Assembly (NCBI RefSeq): GCF_002813775.1
Contig: NZ_CP020370.1
Location: 6,039,501 to 6,103,500 of the forward strand
DNA from: Candidatus Thiodictyon syntrophicum
Lineage (GTDB): Bacteria; Pseudomonadota; Gammaproteobacteria; Chromatiales; Chromatiaceae
Length of the DNA: 64,000 bases
Direction: 5' to 3'
The notes under the pieces were generated by a model. It saw nothing but the letters and a program-made list of their open reading frames with translations, did not search any database and was not told the DNA's origin. This document shows positions 28,630-37,261 of the stretch, piece after piece. The position numbers were made by a program, and so were the translations under genes. Position 1 is the stretch's first letter. Each line of letters begins with the position of its first letter.

Positions 28630-29700
28630 GTGTCCCAGGAAACCGAGCAGCAGTCCCGATCACTCAGCTACCGCGACGCCGGCGTCGACATCGACGCCGG
28701 CGCCGCCCTGGTGGAACGTATCAAGCCACTGGCCGCCGCCACCAACCGCCCCGGGGTGGTGACCGGCCTGGGGGGCTTCGGGGCGCTCTTCGCGCTGCCG
28801 CTGGCGCACTATCGGGAGCCGGTCCTGGTCTCGGGGACCGACGGGGTGGGCACCAAGCTGCGGCTCGCGATCGCACTCGGGCGTCACGACACCATCGGGA
28901 TCGATCTGGTCGCCATGTGCGCCAACGACATCCTGGTGAGCGGTGCCGAGCCCTTGTTCTTTCTTGATTATTACGCCACTGGCCGGCTGGATCTCGAGGT
29001 CGCCACGGCCGTGATCACGGGCATCGCCCGCGGCTGCGAGCTGGCGGGCTGCGCCCTGACGGGCGGCGAGACCGCCGAGATGCCCGGGATGTACGGCGCC
29101 GGGGACTATGATCTCGCGGGCTTCTGCGTCGGCATCGCCGAGCGCGCCGACCTGATCCTCCCCGAGCGGGTCCGCCCCGGCGACCAGTTGCTCGGACTCG
29201 CCGCCTCCGGCCCCCACTCCAATGGCTATTCGCTGATCCGCAAGGTCATCGAGGTGTCCGAGGCGGACCTGGCCGCGGACCTGGACGGGGCGACGCTCGG
29301 GGAGCGCCTGCTCGCCCCGACCCGCATCTATGTGCGCTCGGTACTGCCCCTGACCCGGACGCTCCGCGTCCACGCCCTGGCCCACATTACCGGCGGCGGC
29401 ATCACCGAGAACCTGCCGCGGGTCCTGCCCCAGGGCACCCAGGCGCGGGTGGATCTGGGCAGCTTCCGCCGCCCGGCAGTCTTCGACTGGCTCAAGACCC
29501 AGGGCGGCATCGCCGAGTCGGAGATGCGCCGTACCTTCAACTGCGGCCTCGGGATGGTGGTCTGTGTCGCGCGCGAAGACGTCGACACCGCGCTGACCAT
29601 GCTGCGCTCGGCCGGTGAGGAGGCGTGGGTACTGGGCGCGATCGAGTCGGCCCCGGGGGCGCCGCGGGTGGTCTACGCCGACACCCCGGACCATGACTGA
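28630..29700 (+). CDS. purM: Phosphoribosylformylglycinamidine cyclo-ligase (AIR synthetase)
   Basis: Fifth step of purine synthesis, ATP-dependent closure of the imidazole ring. Hallmarks: [14 protein letters not shown] at the N-terminus, [49 protein letters not shown] and [19 protein letters not shown] 28630 is chosen with CGGAG seven bases upstream, giving 356 residues; ATG codons at 28551 and 28563 are in frame. The 3' end overlaps purN by eight bases. Confidence 0.96.
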   Translation: MSQETEQQSRSLSYRDAGVDIDAGAALVERIKPLAAATNRPGVVTGLGGFGALFALPLAHYREPVLVSGTDGVGTKLRLAIALGRHDTIGIDLVAMCANDILVSGAEPLFFLDYYATGRLDLEVATAVITGIARGCELAGCALTGGETAEMPGMYGAGDYDLAGFCVGIAERADLILPERVRPGDQLLGLAASGPHSNGYSLIRKVIEVSEADLAADLDGATLGERLLAPTRIYVRSVLPLTRTLRVHALAHITGGGITENLPRVLPQGTQARVDLGSFRRPAVFDWLKTQGGIAESEMRRTFNCGLGMVVCVAREDVDTALTMLRSAGEEAWVLGAIESAPGAPRVVYADTPDHD

Positions 29701-30385
29701 GGAGGTCGCGCCGGCACCAGGGATGCCGGTGGTGGTGCTGATCTCGGGGGCCGGCAGCAACTTAGGCGCACTGCTCGCGGCCCAGCCGCGGTGGCCCTAT
29801 CGCGTCGTCGCCGTGATCAGCAATGAGGCGCAGGCCGGCGGCCTTGTGCGGGCGCGGGACGCGGGCATCCCGACCGCGGTGCTGGACCATCGCGCCTATC
29901 CGGACCGCCCGGCCTATGACCAGGCCCTGGCCGCGTGCATCGACGGCTACACCCCCGGCCTGGTGGTGCTGGCCGGGTTCATGCGCATCCTCACCCCCGC
30001 GTTCGTGACCCGGTTTGCCGGCCGGCTGCTCAACATCCACCCCTCCCTGCTGCCCCGGTTCCGCGGCCTGCACACCCACCGCCGCGCCCTGGAGGCGGGC
30101 GCGGCCGAGCATGGGGCCAGCGTGCATTTCGTCACCGCCGAACTGGACGGCGGTCCGGTAGTCCTGCAGGCGCGGGTGCCGGTGCAGCCCGACGATGACC
30201 CGCCGCGCCTGGGCGCACGGGTACTCGCCGCCGAGCATCGGATCTATCCCATAGCGGTGGGCTGGTTCGCGCAGGGGCGGCTACGGCTGGGGGAGGACGG
30301 CCGGGCGCGGCTCGACGGCGCGGTGCTCGACGCGGCGCTGTGCCTGGACGAACGCCAATCTGCTGCGCAGCAGCGCCCTGGATGA
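29693..30385 (+). CDS. purN: Phosphoribosylglycinamide formyltransferase
   Basis: Third step of purine synthesis, transferring a formyl group from 10-formyl-THF to GAR. ATG 29693 lies inside the end of purM. The phosphate loop is [15 protein letters not shown]. The catalytic Asn-His region is [20 protein letters not shown], with [17 protein letters not shown] carrying the Asp. Complete at 230 residues, slightly longer at the C-terminus than usual. Confidence 0.96.
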   Translation: MTEEVAPAPGMPVVVLISGAGSNLGALLAAQPRWPYRVVAVISNEAQAGGLVRARDAGIPTAVLDHRAYPDRPAYDQALAACIDGYTPGLVVLAGFMRILTPAFVTRFAGRLLNIHPSLLPRFRGLHTHRRALEAGAAEHGASVHFVTAELDGGPVVLQARVPVQPDDDPPRLGARVLAAEHRIYPIAVGWFAQGRLRLGEDGRARLDGAVLDAALCLDERQSAAQQRPG

Positions 30386-30489
30386 CGGCAGGCACCGCAC
30401 CGGCCTTATGCCTCAACCACCGATCGCTGCCGGTCCCCGGACCGGAGGTCGAGGCTTCAGCCGGTCGAGCGCGCAACCGCCAAGACCCG

Positions 30490-30759
30490 CTATTTCTTTG
30501 CCTCACCGGCCGCGGCGTCACCAGATGTTTTCGGCAGCGACGTGGTCCCGGTCATGAACTTCTGGAACATGTCCCAGGACGCCATGGTGCCCGAGACATA
30601 GGGCTGGAAGAGCTTCATCGGGTCGTAACCCTCGACCCCGGACATCATCCGCTCACGGATGTCGTTCATCAGTTGCCGCTGGAACTCCTCCACGTCCGGG
30701 AGGCCGAACAAATGCCGCATCTCCGCGGGCGTGAGATCAAAATTGACCGTGATCTTCAT
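30490..30759 (-). CDS. DUF6489 family small protein
   Basis: 89 residues, ATG 30759 with CGGAG six bases upstream. MKITVNFDLTPAEMRHLFGL, PDVEEFQRQLMNDIRERM and FQPYVSGTMASWDMFQKFM match a small conserved proteobacterial family (DUF6489) of unknown function. The tail is Ala/Lys-rich. Convergent with purN. Confidence 0.7.
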   Translation of the reverse strand: MKITVNFDLTPAEMRHLFGLPDVEEFQRQLMNDIRERMMSGVEGYDPMKLFQPYVSGTMASWDMFQKFMTGTTSLPKTSGDAAAGEAKK

Positions 30760-30899
30760 TGGGAACTCCGGGGGGTGAGTGATCGAAAGGAGGGAACAGG
30801 CAGTCGCCGCAAGGCCCAGACCCGGGCCGGCTACTCACCCACTGTGACCGACCCGGGCCACGGGCGCAAGCCGCGATGATCAGGTCATTGCACGACGCT

Positions 30900-31361
30900 T
30901 CAGTGCCGACTGGCGCGCGGGATCGGGTCCGCCCGTTCCGGTTCCTCGACCGCCAGGGTCTCGCGCACCCGCCGCCCGATCAGGACGCAGGCGCGCTCGA
31001 AGGCGCGTCGCGCCTCGCGGGCGTTCCAATCCCAATCCGACGGATGGGCGCCGGCCTCGAGCTGCCAGTGGCCGGTGGTGAGCACTGAGCCGATGCGCAC
31101 CTCGAGCGTCCAGTCATGCCAGACCTGGTCGGGCTTGCCGTCCTCCACGAACTCCTGCTCCACCAGACGCACATAGTTTCCGGCGCTGTCGTCCATCGCC
31201 AGGACGTTGGACAAGGCCAGGGTCTCGTCCACACAACTCGCCCAGCCCGTATGCACGGCGCTCGCCGAACCCATCAGGGCGTGGATCAAGAGGGCCGGTG
31301 TCGTGCTCAGGGAGAGCGGGGTCTCCCAGTCCGGCTCGCCGGCATCTTCGTCGTTCGTCAT
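30900..31361 (-). CDS. Conserved hypothetical cytoplasmic protein
   Basis: 153 residues, acidic, with no signal peptide or membrane segment. Features: WETPLSLSTTPALLIHALMG, VRLVEQEFVEDGKPDQVWHD and HWQLEAGAHPSDWDWNAREA. I do not recognise the family. ATG 31361 has AGGGGCAG upstream. Divergent from the metallophosphoesterase at 31498. Confidence 0.55.
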   Translation of the reverse strand: MTNDEDAGEPDWETPLSLSTTPALLIHALMGSASAVHTGWASCVDETLALSNVLAMDDSAGNYVRLVEQEFVEDGKPDQVWHDWTLEVRIGSVLTTGHWQLEAGAHPSDWDWNAREARRAFERACVLIGRRVRETLAVEEPERADPIPRASRH

Positions 31362-31497
31362 ATCTGCCCCTTCGGTTTTCCGCCCCGGCGCCGCACTAGC
31401 CGGCCGGTGCGCGCAGTGTAAAGGCCGGCACTGCGGCAAGACAATGCGCGCGGGTCGCGGTATGGTGCACCAAAGCCATGAGCAAGGGTGAGAACGG

Positions 31498-32352
31498 ATG
31501 AGAGTCGTGATCTTTTCGGACGTGCAGGCCAACCTGCCGGCCATGCAGGAGGCGGTGGAGCGCATCCTCAAGTGGGGCCCGGACCTGGTGGTCATGGCCG
31601 GGGACCTGGTCAATCGCGGACCCAAGAGCCTGGAGTGTCTCGAACTGTTCGACCAGTTGCGCCGCACCCGGGGCTGGCTGCCGGTACAGGGCAACCACGA
31701 GACCTATATACTCAAGTGCGCCGCCGAGGCCCCCGCCACGCCCCTGGAGGCGGAACTGCGGCGCTTTGCCGACTGGACCTATGCCCAGTTGCGACCGCGC
31801 ATCGCCGCCCTGACCGGGTGGCCGGACCACCTGTGTTTCCATGCCGCAAGCGCCGAGCCCGCGGCCGCGCAGAGCTGGGTCCATGTCACCCACGGCACCA
31901 TGGCGGGCAACCGCGACGGGATCGGCCCCGCGGTCCCGGACGCAGCCCTGCGCGGCAAGCTCCCGCCGGATATCGCGCTCTTCGTCACCGCACACACCCA
32001 TCGACCCCTGGAACGGGTGCTGGACGGCGTCCCCATCCTCAATGTCGGGTCGGTCGGCTCGCCCTTCGACGGAGACGTGCGCGGGAGCTTCGCCCAATTG
32101 GAATGGCGCGGCGGGCACTGGCAACGCGAGATCGTGCGTTTCACCTACGACCGCGCGCGCGCCGACCGCGACTTTCTGGCGTCCGGGTTCATCGCGGAGG
32201 GCGGCGCCCTGGCACCGATCCTCTACGAGGAATGGCGCCAGGCGCGACCCCTCATGCCGCGCTGGCGACGCGACTTCGAGGCGGCCGTGCTGGCGGGCCA
32301 ACGCGCCCCAGGGCCGGCGGTCGCAGAGTTCCTCAGCCAGGTCGCCACCTGA
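31498..32352 (+). CDS. Calcineurin-like metallophosphoesterase
   Basis: 284 residues. Metal motifs: FSDVQANLPAM (D; the usual H is Q here, as in some YfcE-like members), VVMAGDLVNRGP, VQGNHETYIL (GNHE), VHVTHGTMAG and VTAHTHRPLERV (the GHxH position reads AHTH), then NVGSVGSPFDGD. This layout is that of the YfcE/DR1281-like group acting on phosphodiesters or phosphoproteins; the substrate is unknown. ATG 31498 has GGTGAG upstream. Confidence 0.8.
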   Translation: MRVVIFSDVQANLPAMQEAVERILKWGPDLVVMAGDLVNRGPKSLECLELFDQLRRTRGWLPVQGNHETYILKCAAEAPATPLEAELRRFADWTYAQLRPRIAALTGWPDHLCFHAASAEPAAAQSWVHVTHGTMAGNRDGIGPAVPDAALRGKLPPDIALFVTAHTHRPLERVLDGVPILNVGSVGSPFDGDVRGSFAQLEWRGGHWQREIVRFTYDRARADRDFLASGFIAEGGALAPILYEEWRQARPLMPRWRRDFEAAVLAGQRAPGPAVAEFLSQVAT

Positions 32353-32454
32353 CCTGGGTAGGGTCCGCTGCGCGGACCGAACTGCACCTCACCGGACGGA
32401 TGACGCCGGACAACAACAGGCCACAGACCCATCGAGCCCCCTCCCGGAGCCCCC

Positions 32455-33336
32455 ATGCCCGACACCGACAGCATCCACCGCTTCCTCTTTGAACACTCCA
32501 GCATCCGCGGCAATCTGGTCCACCTGGACGCCACTCTGCGCGCGGTACTGGAGACCCACCCCTACCCGCCGGCCGTGCGCGTCCAGTTGGGGCAGGCCCT
32601 GGCGGCGGTCGCGTTATTGAGCGCCACCATCAAGTTCAATGGCGCCCTGATCCTCCAGGTCCAGGGCCGCGGCCCCCTGCGCACCCTGGTCGCCCAGGCG
32701 ACCAGTGCCCGCACCCTGCGCGGCATCGCCCGCTGGGAGGGCGAGGTGCCCATGGGCGCAAGCCTTGCCGAGTCGTGCGGCGAGGGGCGTCTGGTGCTGA
32801 CCATCGAGCGCGGCGGCGGCGAACCCTACCAGGGCATAGTCCCGCTGACGGGCGCCGGAATCGGTGAGGCCCTGGAGCACTATTTCGGGGCCTCCGAGCA
32901 ACTGCCCACCCGCCTGTGGCTCGCCGCGGATGACCAGCGCGCGGCCGGACTCCTGTTGCAGCGCCTGCCGGGCGAGGAGCGGGGCGACGAGCAAGAGGAC
33001 GATTGGCACCGGGTCGGCATGCTGGCCGCCACCGTCAAGGCGGGTGAACTCCTGGGGCTGACCGCCCTGGACCTGCTGCACCGGCTCTACCACGAGGACG
33101 ACGTGCGGCTCTTTGAATCGGAGCCCCTGGCCTTCCGCTGCGGCTGCTCGCGCCGCCGCATCGAGGACATGCTGCGCACTTTGGGCGAGGCCGAGGTCCG
33201 CTCCATGGTCACCGAGCAGGGCGCGGTCACCGTCACCTGCGAGTTCTGCAATCGCACCTACCGCCTCGACGCGGTGGATGCCGGCCAGTTGTTCGCCCAG
33301 GGCCCTCGCCAGACTCCGTCGGCAGTCCATCATTAA
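32455..33336 (+). CDS. hslO: Redox-regulated holdase chaperone Hsp33
   Basis: Zn-binding chaperone activated by oxidative unfolding. 293 residues. The N-terminal domain is typical (FLFEHSSIRGNLVHLDATLR; ALAAVALLSATIKFNGALIL). The C-terminal zinc site is CGCS followed about 33 residues later by CEFC, with all four Cys present. Domain order and length match the family. A repeat element follows before the transporter gene. Confidence 0.95.
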   Translation: MPDTDSIHRFLFEHSSIRGNLVHLDATLRAVLETHPYPPAVRVQLGQALAAVALLSATIKFNGALILQVQGRGPLRTLVAQATSARTLRGIARWEGEVPMGASLAESCGEGRLVLTIERGGGEPYQGIVPLTGAGIGEALEHYFGASEQLPTRLWLAADDQRAAGLLLQRLPGEERGDEQEDDWHRVGMLAATVKAGELLGLTALDLLHRLYHEDDVRLFESEPLAFRCGCSRRRIEDMLRTLGEAEVRSMVTEQGAVTVTCEFCNRTYRLDAVDAGQLFAQGPRQTPSAVHH

Positions 33337-33393
33337 GGAACGGTTCACCGATAAGTTAAACAATTTCATCAGGGACTGCCTGCAGCGCGATTT

Positions 33394-33505
33394 TCGTTGT
33401 CGTTGTCGTAATCGAGGTTATCGTAACGCCCTGGATTCTCTCGCACCCCAAAGTGCATCTCTTTCCGATTACGACAACTACAACGACAACGACAACGACA
33501 ACGAA
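33394..33505. repeat. GTCGTT/AACGAC inverted repeat without MITE ends
   Basis: The arm at 33394-33415 (TCGTTGTCGTTGTCGTAATC) faces a longer arm at 33466-33504 (CGATTACGACAACTACAACG, then more AACGAC units). It shares the hexamer hairpin with the elements at 1731 and 5164 but lacks their terminal repeats, so the hairpin also occurs independently. Confidence 0.75.
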
Positions 33506-33558
33506 TGTGTTTGTGTTTAATTTGTGCTTGACTCGTTACTAAGCCCCTGGAGCCCGCG

Positions 33559-34806
33559 ATGTACCTGCTGCAACCCCTGCTCGGCCTGGTCCTGATCACC
33601 GCGCTCGCCTGGGCCTTAAGCGAGGACCGCCGCGCCGTCGCACCGCGGCTCGTCATCGGCGCCTTGGCCATGCAGTTCATCTTCGCCGCCGCGCTCCTGA
33701 AGCTGCCCCCCGCCAAGCACCTCTTTCTGGCCTTGAATGACGTGGTCACGGCCGTCCAGACGGCCACCGAGCAAGGCACCGGCATGGTCTTCGGCTACCT
33801 GGGCGGCGGACCCACCCCCTTCGATCTGGTCCACCCGGAACACGGCTTCGTCCTCGCCTTCCGCGCCCTGCCCCTGCTGCTGGTCATCAGCGCCCTGTCG
33901 GCGCTGCTCTTCCACTGGCGCATCCTGCCGGCGGTGGTGCGCGGCTTCGCCTGGGTGCTGCGCCGCACGCTCGGCACCGGCGGACCGCTCGGGCTCGCGG
34001 CCGCCGCCAATGTGTTCGTCGGCATGACCGAGGCACCGCTGCTGATCCGGCCCTATCTCGCTGGACTCTCGCGCAGCGCACTGTTCGGGGTCATGACCTG
34101 CGGCATGGCCACCGTCGCCGGCACCGTCATGTTCCTCTATGCCGGGATCCTGGGACCGGCGATCCCCGACGCCATGGGCCACATCCTCGTCGCCTCGGTC
34201 ATCAGCGCCCCCGCCGCGCTGCTGATCGCCGGCCTGCTGGTACCGGAGACCCGTACCGACGACCACCGCGACCCGCCGCCCCTCACCCCCGAGACCACCG
34301 GGGCCATGGACGCCATCACCCGCGGCACCCTGGACGCCATCCCGCTCTGGCTCAACATCCTCGCCATGCTGGTGGTCATGGTCGCCCTGGTCGGGCTCGT
34401 CAACCAGGGCCTCAGTCTCTTCCCGGACCTGGCCGGCGCGCCCCTGACCGCCCAGCGTGTCTTAGGCTGGGTCATGGCCCCCCTGGTGTGGCTGATCGGC
34501 ATCCCCTGGTCCGAGGCGACCACGGCCGGCGCCCTGATGGGGGTCAAGACGGTCCTGAACGAACTCATCGCCTATCTCCAACTCGCCGCCCTGCCGCCCG
34601 GTGCCCTGAGCCCGCGCAGCGCACTCATCATGACCTATGCCCTGTGCGGCTTCGCCAACTTCGGCAGCCTCGGCATCCTCATCGGCGGACTCGGCGCCAT
34701 GGCCCCGCAACGGCGCCACGAGATCGTCGGGCTGGGGATGAAGTCCATCCTGGCGGGGACCCTGGCGACGCTGATGACGGGGGCGGTGGTGGCGGTGTTG
34801 ATCTAG
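33559..34806 (+). CDS. Concentrative nucleoside transporter (NupC/CNT family)
   Basis: 415 residues with about 9-10 hydrophobic segments in the inner membrane. CNT signatures: GLAAAANVFVGMTEAPLLIR, LFGVMTCGMATVAGTVMFLY, TAGALMGVKTVLNELIAYLQ and ALCGFANFGSLGILIGGLGA. It should carry nucleosides with H+ or Na+; specificity is not readable. ATG 33559 is 20 bases downstream of the preceding repeat region. The stop overlaps the end of a truncated convergent gene by four bases. Confidence 0.92.
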   Translation: MYLLQPLLGLVLITALAWALSEDRRAVAPRLVIGALAMQFIFAAALLKLPPAKHLFLALNDVVTAVQTATEQGTGMVFGYLGGGPTPFDLVHPEHGFVLAFRALPLLLVISALSALLFHWRILPAVVRGFAWVLRRTLGTGGPLGLAAAANVFVGMTEAPLLIRPYLAGLSRSALFGVMTCGMATVAGTVMFLYAGILGPAIPDAMGHILVASVISAPAALLIAGLLVPETRTDDHRDPPPLTPETTGAMDAITRGTLDAIPLWLNILAMLVVMVALVGLVNQGLSLFPDLAGAPLTAQRVLGWVMAPLVWLIGIPWSEATTAGALMGVKTVLNELIAYLQLAALPPGALSPRSALIMTYALCGFANFGSLGILIGGLGAMAPQRRHEIVGLGMKSILAGTLATLMTGAVVAVLI

Positions 34807-35195
34807 CCGCCGGACAACTCGCGCAACTTGCCACGGAAGGCTTCCCCCTCTTCCACGGCACTGCAGAAGCGGGTCTCCGGGCGCGGATCGCAAGCGTCCA
34901 GGACCGCGAGCAGTTCCTGACGAAACCGCTTCAGGCATCGCGAATCGAGGTCGCAGACGACGATGACCGCCGCCGGAAAGTTAAACGCCTTTCCGTAGCC
35001 ACGCAGGAGCGCGGGTAGCCGATCAAGGAGTATGCGTTTCGAGGCATCGATCTGCCCCCGAAGACCTGGCGGGATGCGACCGACTCCCTTATAGGCCCGG
35101 ATCGTGAAACTATCCGCCGTCGCGATGATTCGCGGGACCAAGAAATCCAGCATGCGCTTGCCGGATTGGTCCTCCACAAGAATCTCAAAGTGCAT
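34803..35195 (-). CDS. DUF4276 (TOPRIM-like) protein, C-terminally truncated
   Basis: Starts MHFEILVEDQSGKRMLDFLV at 35195. A TOPRIM-like Glu (LVEDQSGK) and DxD (VIVVCDLDSRCLKRFR) are visible, then the family motif FCSAVEEGEA. Here the usual continuation (EEGEAW plus some 80-100 residues) is lost; after EEGEA come 11 unrelated residues and a stop that overlaps the end of the transporter gene. At 130 residues it looks broken by a deletion. The gene starts downstream of and adjacent to the AAA ATPase (stop at 35206), forming a two-gene module. An in-frame ATG at 35216 would overlap that gene. Confidence 0.7.
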   Translation of the reverse strand: MHFEILVEDQSGKRMLDFLVPRIIATADSFTIRAYKGVGRIPPGLRGQIDASKRILLDRLPALLRGYGKAFNFPAAVIVVCDLDSRCLKRFRQELLAVLDACDPRPETRFCSAVEEGEAFRGKLRELSGG

Positions 35196-35205
35196 CCCGG
35201 GCACC

Positions 35206-36474
35206 CTATCGCGCATCCAGATAATCGCTGTACCAGAGCCCCCCGAGTGGGAGGCCCTCGGCGACCATGGCGCTGACAATAGGGTCCTCACTGGCACGGC
35301 GAATGGTCGCGAAACCGTCCGCGCCCTTCGTCAGCACCCAGACCTCGTCCGGCTCCAGGGCATCGACGAAATAGGGTTGGTGGGTTGTGACAAAGATCTG
35401 GGAGCCGCCCTTGGTGCCGGTGGCGTGCTGGCGAAACTCGCGTGCCAGGGTCTCCAGGAGTTTGTGGTAGAGCCCGTTCTCCGGCTCCTCGATACAGATG
35501 AAAGGCGGCGGGCTGGGGTCTTCCAGCAGGAGCAAATAGGCAAAGACCTTCAGCGTGCCGTCGGACATCTGCTGAGCATAGAAGGGATCGGTGAAGCCCT
35601 TGTCGTTGAAGCGCAAGACCAGCCGATCGTCGATGGTCTTCATGCAGTCGATCCGGTCGATCCCCGGAATCTTGCCGGCGACGCGGTCCAGGATGGCCTG
35701 GAAGCGCTTCGGGTGCTCCCGCTCCATGAACTGGACCACGTTGCCCAAATTGTCGCCGTGGCTGTTTAGGTGCTTCTGCGGTCCAGCGAGCGGCATGGCA
35801 CGCGCAGCGTCAGGGGCAAAATGGCTCAGGTACCAACCATCAATGAAGCGGCGGAAGTCGGCAATGTGGGGGTGCTGCTTGAGTGCGCCTAACGTGGCGA
35901 TGCCGAGGCGGCGGGGATCTTCCAGTTCCACTTCCTCCGCCTGCCCGCCATTAAATTCAAAAGACCAAGCGCGTTCAAGAGACTCGATAACGCCGGCATC
36001 CAAGACAAACGGCTCCCCTGTCTTCTCGCCACTCCACGCAAAGCCTTTTCCCGCCTTGAGATTAAGATAGCAATACTGCCACTCGAAAGGGACAAACAAT
36101 TGAAGCAACGCCTCCTGATAGGCATAGGACCGGCGGGTGGCATCAAGATCGATGAATAGCAGGTAGGTGATAGCCCCTCCGTCCTCCCCCTGGTAATGAA
36201 CCTCGAATTCTATCGGCCCCGCCTGCCCCTGGGAGCGAATACGCTCAAATCCGCCCCGCCCCCGCGCATCGCACGCCTCCTCCACCCCCTGCCGCAGGCA
36301 ATCCGCCAGGAAGCCGAAGGCGTCGAACAGACTGCTCTTGCCGACACCATCCTTGCCGATGACGGCGGTCATGGGCGTCAGTGGCCGGGCCTGCTGCGAG
36401 TTCGACAGCTTGCCGATCGTAACGTCTTTGAGGGCACGGAAGTTCTTGACGCGAAATCCTTCGATCTTTGCCAT
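35206..36474 (-). CDS. AAA (AAA_21/OLD-like) ATPase of a two-gene module
   Basis: SMC/RecF-type ATPase of 422 residues. N-terminal IEGFRVKNFRALKDVTIGKL, Walker A AVIGKDGVGKSSLFDAFGFL, ABC-like signature FYAQQMSDGTLKVFAYLLLL, Walker B PPFICIEEPENGLYHKLLET, and the switch His in FVTTHQPYFVDALEPDEVWV. This architecture next to a TOPRIM-like gene is that of OLD/PARIS-type anti-phage systems. Intact in sequence. Divergent from a HIRAN-domain gene. Confidence 0.88.
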   Translation of the reverse strand: MAKIEGFRVKNFRALKDVTIGKLSNSQQARPLTPMTAVIGKDGVGKSSLFDAFGFLADCLRQGVEEACDARGRGGFERIRSQGQAGPIEFEVHYQGEDGGAITYLLFIDLDATRRSYAYQEALLQLFVPFEWQYCYLNLKAGKGFAWSGEKTGEPFVLDAGVIESLERAWSFEFNGGQAEEVELEDPRRLGIATLGALKQHPHIADFRRFIDGWYLSHFAPDAARAMPLAGPQKHLNSHGDNLGNVVQFMEREHPKRFQAILDRVAGKIPGIDRIDCMKTIDDRLVLRFNDKGFTDPFYAQQMSDGTLKVFAYLLLLEDPSPPPFICIEEPENGLYHKLLETLAREFRQHATGTKGGSQIFVTTHQPYFVDALEPDEVWVLTKGADGFATIRRASEDPIVSAMVAEGLPLGGLWYSDYLDAR

Positions 36475-36504
36475 GGGGTTCGATCCGACTTTGGCTCAAC
36501 GGGC

Positions 36505-36819
36505 GTGAACGGCGACGGCGGGACCAGGCGCGCGGTGCGCCGATTGCCGATGAGAGTATCGCACGCCGCGCCCGCCCTGTGGTCGGCCCTGCACCCCGGC
36601 GCCGTGCTCATCCTGACGGCGGAAGAGGACAATCCGCACGACCCCCAGGCGGTGGCGGTCTATTGGCGCGGGTGCAAGCTCGGCTATCTGCCGCGGGCGG
36701 AGAATCTGGTGGTGTCCCGGCTACTGGCACGCCGCCGCACCCTGAGCGCCCGCGTCCGCCGCCTGCTGCCGGGGGCGGAGCACGACCAGCGGCTGCTGCT
36801 GGACGTCCTGATGCTCTGA
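36505..36819 (+). CDS. HIRAN domain protein
   Basis: About 104 residues from GTG 36505, or 89 from ATG 36550; the start is uncertain. The HIRAN core is clear: LILTAEEDNPHDPQAVAVYW, GCKLGYLPRAENLVVSRLLA, then RRTLSARVRRLLP. HIRAN domains bind 3' single-stranded DNA ends in HLTF/Rad5 and occur as stand-alone bacterial proteins near DNA-processing genes. It is divergent from the AAA ATPase, so a link to that module is possible. Confidence 0.72.
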   Translation: MNGDGGTRRAVRRLPMRVSHAAPALWSALHPGAVLILTAEEDNPHDPQAVAVYWRGCKLGYLPRAENLVVSRLLARRRTLSARVRRLLPGAEHDQRLLLDVLML

Positions 36820-36891
36820 GCCGCACCCGGGTTTGCGGCGACACGGGCGAATGCGGGATCATCACCGCCGAACCAACCACCGGAGACGACC

Positions 36892-37191
36892 ATGGGCGAG
36901 GAGATCCGCGGCCATTGCTGGAATTGCGGCGCCGGGCTGACCCGGCTGGACCTGGGGCGCGAGTCCCCCTGCCCCGGCTGCGACAAGCCGACCCATTGCT
37001 GCCGCAACTGTCGGCACTTTGCCCCGGGGCGCCCCAATGAGTGCATGGAGCCCCTGGTGGAGCGGGTGGTGGAGAAGCTCAGGTCCAATTTCTGCGACCT
37101 CTTCGAGCCCGATCCCAAGCCCGCGGCGGGGGCCGCCGCCCCTGACCCGGACGCCCTGCGCAAGGCGGCCGAGGCCCTGTTCGGTCACTGA
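36892..37191 (+). CDS. Small Cys-rich, probable zinc-ribbon protein
   Basis: 99 residues. Three Cys clusters (GHCWNCGAGL, CPGCDKPTHCCRNC, ECMEPL) suggest one or two structural zinc sites, followed by a helical tail (VERVVEKLRSNFCDLFEP) and an Ala-rich end. I do not recognise the family name. ATG 36892 follows GGAGACG at a good distance. Confidence 0.65.
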   Translation: MGEEIRGHCWNCGAGLTRLDLGRESPCPGCDKPTHCCRNCRHFAPGRPNECMEPLVERVVEKLRSNFCDLFEPDPKPAAGAAAPDPDALRKAAEALFGH

Positions 37192-37261
37192 GCCCGCGCC
37201 CCGGAGTCCAATGCTTGCGCCTTGGCGGTGCGCGGACCGGGCCAAGACGCGGGCCAAAGCG

